A stretch of DNA of 64,000 bases, from assembly GCA_022841375.1 (NCBI GenBank), contig JALHRQ010000002.1, forward strand, positions 124,001 to 188,000, given 5' to 3'. The notes under the pieces are model-generated. The model searched no databases. It was not told where the DNA came from and saw only the letters and a list, made by a program, of their open reading frames with translations. Source of the stretch: Burkholderiales bacterium (GTDB taxonomy: Bacteria; Pseudomonadota; Gammaproteobacteria; Burkholderiales; SG8-41). Position 1 is the first letter of the stretch; each line of letters begins with the position of its first letter. Position numbers and translations under genes: made by a program. Positions 61,122-64,000 of the stretch are shown here, piece after piece.

Positions 61122-61619
61122 ATGGTTGTCCATCGGGTCTGGAAAGGTTCGATTTTGTCTGGCATTGCCGGTGTTTATCGCAGCGAGAAGTATGTGGTGG
61201 TTGAACGTCATCGCCACCAGTTCCCCCAGCAGTGCATCTGGTGCGGCCGCGCCGTAGCGGCAGATAACGTTCCCGTATCGCCAACTGCAGACGGTGACGT
61301 CAAGCCGCCGATGTGCGTCACCTGCACCGCCACGCGCAATCGTCTGCCCAAATCCGTCGGTTTTTTCGGCCTCATCACGTTCGCCGCGGCGCCCTTTGTC
61401 TATTCCAGTTTTGGCGCGCTGATTGCGGGCGCATTACTTCTGACCGGGTTTATTGATCTGGTTATTGCCTGGCGGCTGCATGTCGCAGCCAGTGGTTTCC
61501 AGGCGGTGCGGCAGGACCCGCAATATGTGTGGATTGGCGGCGCTCACAACGTTTTTCTTGACGCAATACCCTCCTGGCACGGCATGAAACTGGGTGAGAT
61601 GGCCGCCCATCACAACTGA
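61122..61619 (+). CDS. Small membrane protein with zinc-ribbon-like Cys pairs, function unknown
   Basis: 165 residues. CIWC (about 38-41) and CVTC (about 65-68) form a CxxC...CxxC set that could bind zinc. Two hydrophobic segments follow (about 80-115), then a soluble tail with DAIPSWHG. I do not recognise the family. The ATG at 61122 has no clear ribosome site; a TTG 33 bases on is a possible start. It lies 55 bases after gcdH and 18 bases before the AlkC-like gene. Confidence 0.62.
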   Translation: MVVHRVWKGSILSGIAGVYRSEKYVVVERHRHQFPQQCIWCGRAVAADNVPVSPTADGDVKPPMCVTCTATRNRLPKSVGFFGLITFAAAPFVYSSFGALIAGALLLTGFIDLVIAWRLHVAASGFQAVRQDPQYVWIGGAHNVFLDAIPSWHGMKLGEMAAHHN

Positions 61620-61637
61620 TTTACGGCGTACGGCGCT

Positions 61638-62759
61638 GTGGCCGCATCACTGAAGAGCCGTTACGGTCCTGAAATCCCGGCGCGCATCGCCGACATGATC
61701 GCGCGCGTCTATGGCGCATTCCCGAAACGCGACTTCCTGCGCGATGCGCTGGCCGGTTACGAGGCCCTGGAACTGATGCCGCGCGGCCGGCACATCGCCC
61801 GCGCGCTGCGCACCCATCTGCCACAGGATGTGCCCGCCGCACTGGAAATCCTGATCGCCTCGATATATCCACTCCGCGCTGAAACCGAAGGCACCGGCCT
61901 CGCGCCTTTCCTGTACTTGCCCCACACCGTCTATGTCGCCGAATACGCGCTGGAGCATTTCGACGCCGCGATGCGCGCCCAGCACGCGCTGACCCAGCGC
62001 TTCACCGCCGAATTCAGCATCCGCCCGTTCATCGAAAAATACCCAGAACGCACGCTGGCGCAATTGCGCGCATGGACCCGGGATCCGAGTCCGCATGTGC
62101 GGCGGCTGGTATCGGAAGGCACGCGCCCACGACTGCCGTGGGCGCCGCGGCTGCGCGAATTGCAGCGCGATCCGCATCCCGCCCTCGAATTGCTGGAATT
62201 GTTGAAAGACGACCCGGTGCTTTATGTGCGCCGCTCAGTCGCCAATCATCTCAACGACATCGGCAAGGATCACCCGCAACTGCTGGCCGCGACGGCGCGG
62301 CGCTGGCTGAAGGATGCGGGGCCGGAACGCGCATGGATCGTGCGCCATGCCCTGCGTTCGGCGGTCAAACGCGGCGAGGCCGGCGCGCTCGCCGTCTCGG
62401 GCTACGGCGCCAAAGCCGAAGTCACGGTGCGCGGCAAAACAATCACGCCGCAACGTGCACGCATCGGCAGCGCCGTCACCATCTCTTTTGAACTGCTCAA
62501 CAAGCTGCCGCGCAAACAGCGCGTGCTCGCCGACCTGCGGGTGCATTACATGAAAGCCAGCGGCAAAACTGCGCCCAAGGTGTTCAAACTCAAAACCGTG
62601 GAACTCGCGCCCAAAGCTGTTCTGACTTTTTCAAAAAAACTGTCATTGGTCGAACTGACCACGCGCAGGCATTACCCGGGACTGCACAGCGTGGACGTTG
62701 TTCTCAATGGCCGTGCCGTAAAAATCGGCGACTTCATGGTCAGCAAAACCCCGCGCTGA
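61638..62759 (+). CDS. AlkC-like DNA glycosylase (AlkD/HEAT repeats plus Ig-like domain)
   Basis: 373 residues starting at GTG. Residues 1-250 are HEAT-like repeats of the DNA alkylation repair family (DPSPHVRRLVSEGTRPRLPW, DPVLYVRRSVANHLNDI). Residues about 260-370 form a beta-rich, Ig-like domain (KAEVTVRGKTITPQRARIG). HEAT plus Ig-like ending at about 370 residues is the layout of Pseudomonas AlkC, which excises 3-methyladenine and 3-methylcytosine. AlkD proteins lack the Ig part and are near 240 residues. Substrate specificity is inferred. Confidence 0.75.
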   Translation: MAASLKSRYGPEIPARIADMIARVYGAFPKRDFLRDALAGYEALELMPRGRHIARALRTHLPQDVPAALEILIASIYPLRAETEGTGLAPFLYLPHTVYVAEYALEHFDAAMRAQHALTQRFTAEFSIRPFIEKYPERTLAQLRAWTRDPSPHVRRLVSEGTRPRLPWAPRLRELQRDPHPALELLELLKDDPVLYVRRSVANHLNDIGKDHPQLLAATARRWLKDAGPERAWIVRHALRSAVKRGEAGALAVSGYGAKAEVTVRGKTITPQRARIGSAVTISFELLNKLPRKQRVLADLRVHYMKASGKTAPKVFKLKTVELAPKAVLTFSKKLSLVELTTRRHYPGLHSVDVVLNGRAVKIGDFMVSKTPR

Positions 62760-62769
62760 ACAACCGGCA

Positions 62770-63327
62770 TCACGTCTGCGGCGCAGCCTCCGCGCGTCGA
62801 CGCCGCCACCACGCCACCAGCCGGCTCAATCCCCAGGTCAGCACCACGGCGGGAATCAGTGCCAGCAACATCGACGACGGGCCCCAGATGCGGAAATTCA
62901 CCGGCGTAATTTTGCTGCCGTCGGTAATGTAGGTCGAATACAGCACATAGTCGTCATCGGTCACTGTCACCGACACGCGCGCGCGCCCATCCGCTTCCGG
63001 TGACACGCTGAAACGAACCAGGGGCACATACTGGCCGATAGCGGGCAGCTCGAATTCACCCTCGGGCTCCGCCAGTCTGAACCGCGGCGCCGGCTGCAGT
63101 TCGCGCAGGCGGCCCCAGTACAGCAATTGATATTTCGGGGAAACCTGCCCCTCAATCACATCGCCCGGTTGCGGCACTGCAATGATCGGAAACAACCGGT
63201 TGGGCTCTCCGACCCCTGTATAACGCTCCGCGGTCACAAAAGTGATGGCCTTGGACAGCACGGCCAGCAACACCAGAAAAGTCACCAGCTGCAGCAACAT
63301 CCGGCCCGTACGCTTCAAAAAAGCCAT
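62770..63327 (-). CDS. Membrane protein of unknown function with an extracytoplasmic domain
   Basis: 185 residues. One hydrophobic segment at about 10-27, a 120-residue beta-rich middle (DDDYVLYSTYITDG), and another hydrophobic segment at 150-170 followed by RRRR. Likely two spans with the middle outside the cytoplasm. Family not recognised. Convergent to the AlkC-like gene with ten bases between. Confidence 0.55.
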   Translation of the reverse strand: MAFLKRTGRMLLQLVTFLVLLAVLSKAITFVTAERYTGVGEPNRLFPIIAVPQPGDVIEGQVSPKYQLLYWGRLRELQPAPRFRLAEPEGEFELPAIGQYVPLVRFSVSPEADGRARVSVTVTDDDYVLYSTYITDGSKITPVNFRIWGPSSMLLALIPAVVLTWGLSRLVAWWRRRRAEAAPQT

Positions 63328-63487
63328 GAACCCTCATCCCGGTTGATCAACGCCCTAATGTAATGCTTCCGGGTCTGCGGCGACACCACCACAACGGCGG
63401 TCCATAGCGCGTACACTGCACCCACGCGGCCGGCGCCGCTGTTCCCGCTGCCGATCCTGGTAGCCTCCACTTCACTGAGAGCGCCCT

Positions 63488-64000
63488 GTGCCTGGTTACG
63501 AGGTCGAGACACTCACCTATCACATCGGCGGCAGCGACTTCCGCATCCGTGCGTTGCTCAACCGCCAGCAGTTTTCCGATCCTGACGGTTCGGCCGAACG
63601 CGCCGGTGTGGCACCGGCTTCGTGGCCGCTATTCGGCGTGGTGTGGCCCGCGGGCCTGGCGCTGGCGGAAGAGATGTGCCATTTCCCGATCGCCGGCAAA
63701 AGCATTCTTGAAATCGGCTGCGGCATTGCCCTGACCAGCCTGGTGCTCGCGCGGCGAGGTGCCAACATCACCGCCTGCGATTACCATCCACTGGCCGAAA
63801 CTTTTTTGCAGCACAACGTCGCGCTGAACGATCTGCCGGCGCTGCCGTTCTGCACCGCGCCGTGGCTGGGACCCAATCCCTTGCTCGGCCGTTTCGACCT
63901 GATCGTTGGCAGCGACCTGCTGTATGAACCCGATCATGCCGAGCTGCTCGCCGGTTTCATCGGCCGGCATGCGCAGCCCGCGTCGCAAGTGCTGATCGCC
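63488..64000 (+). CDS. SAM-dependent methyltransferase, cut by the window end
   Basis: Open frame of 171 codons from GTG at 63488 (GAGAG about eight bases upstream) to the end of the window with no stop. Motif I is ILEIGCGIALTSLVLARRG at about 82-100; a D-H type post-I acid (ACDYHPLA) and DLIVGSDLLYEPDH fit the lysine-methyltransferase-like METTL/FAM86 group of class I enzymes. 160 bases separate it from the unknown membrane gene and hold no other clear feature. Substrate unknown; the C-terminus is missing. Confidence 0.7.
   Translation, partial: MPGYEVETLTYHIGGSDFRIRALLNRQQFSDPDGSAERAGVAPASWPLFGVVWPAGLALAEEMCHFPIAGKSILEIGCGIALTSLVLARRGANITACDYHPLAETFLQHNVALNDLPALPFCTAPWLGPNPLLGRFDLIVGSDLLYEPDHAELLAGFIGRHAQPASQVLIA

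Noticed and set aside
63440-63487. Similarity of the CCTCCACTTCACTGAG stretch to common dispersed repeats that encode LSEVE-type peptides
   Set aside because: Only one short partial match, no inverted partner and no second copy in the window.

Overview
The window is a gene-dense piece of a Gram-negative proteobacterial chromosome, most likely a betaproteobacterium. This is inferred from orphan Bug/TctC-type solute-binding proteins among acyl-CoA catabolic genes, a zapB-zapA-6S RNA locus, MsbA, and an O-antigen export system. No tRNA, rRNA, CRISPR array, prophage or transposase was seen. The species cannot be named from sequence alone.

From 1 to about 40.8 kb the window is a large surface-glycan region. 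An FkbM methyltransferase and a GT2-TPR-GT41 fusion (20-3647) precede a forward operon (3924-15901). That operon encodes a Gmd/LegB-like dehydratase, a Nudix hydrolase, a thiamine-diphosphate E1 alpha/beta pair with no E2 or E3, two methyltransferase or epimerase-type enzymes, a heptose-type GHMP kinase and nucleotidyltransferase (HddA/HddC-like), a B12-binding-domain radical SAM enzyme, an aldo/keto reductase, a sugar epimerase/reductase and a glycosyltransferase. It reads as a pathway for an unusual GDP-linked, probably higher-carbon or branched sugar. A reverse operon (15898-18190) carries the Wzm/Wzt exporter and a rhamnosyltransferase-like GT2. A second forward operon (18523-31532) starts with four salvage genes (fused class II aldolase-SDR, MTA phosphorylase, apt, mtnA). 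It continues with a WbpV/WbpL/WbpM-like initiation set, an O-antigen ligase, core-type glycosyltransferases and a methyltransferase. The convergent reverse operon (31551-40812) has MsbA, a GtrB/GtrA pair, an Fdt-like 3-acetamido-3,6-dideoxyhexose set, an MBOAT/SGNH O-acylation pair and a GT39-like lipid-linked-sugar transferase.

From 40.9 to 45.8 kb are housekeeping and transport genes: a BtuB-like TonB receptor under a clear cobalamin riboswitch, a ZapB-like/ZapA pair (the first gene apparently leaderless), 6S RNA with a terminator, an EVE-domain protein and a TauE/SafE permease. Two short intergenic hairpin elements lie here.

From 45.8 to 61.1 kb is a catabolic accessory region: class III CoA-transferase, two paralogous enoyl-CoA hydratase-like proteins, AzlC/AzlD, a 3-hydroxyacyl-CoA dehydrogenase-like protein, two Bug proteins, an enolase-superfamily enzyme, a GlcD/GlcF-type fused FAD/Fe-S dehydrogenase with its GntR/FCD regulator, a serine-glyoxylate aminotransferase-like enzyme, and a glutaryl-CoA dehydrogenase-like enzyme. 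The regulator-aminotransferase gap holds three palindromes, one of them 15/16 identical to a parS-type site. The end of the window has an orphan zinc-ribbon membrane protein, an AlkC-like DNA glycosylase, an unknown membrane protein and a methyltransferase cut by the window end.

The two most interesting parts are the four-gene aldolase-SDR/mtnP/apt/mtnA module, which would complete a DHAP-shunt type salvage of 5'-methylthioadenosine (and possibly 5'-deoxyadenosine from the nearby radical SAM enzyme), and the E1/radical-SAM/GDP-sugar operon.
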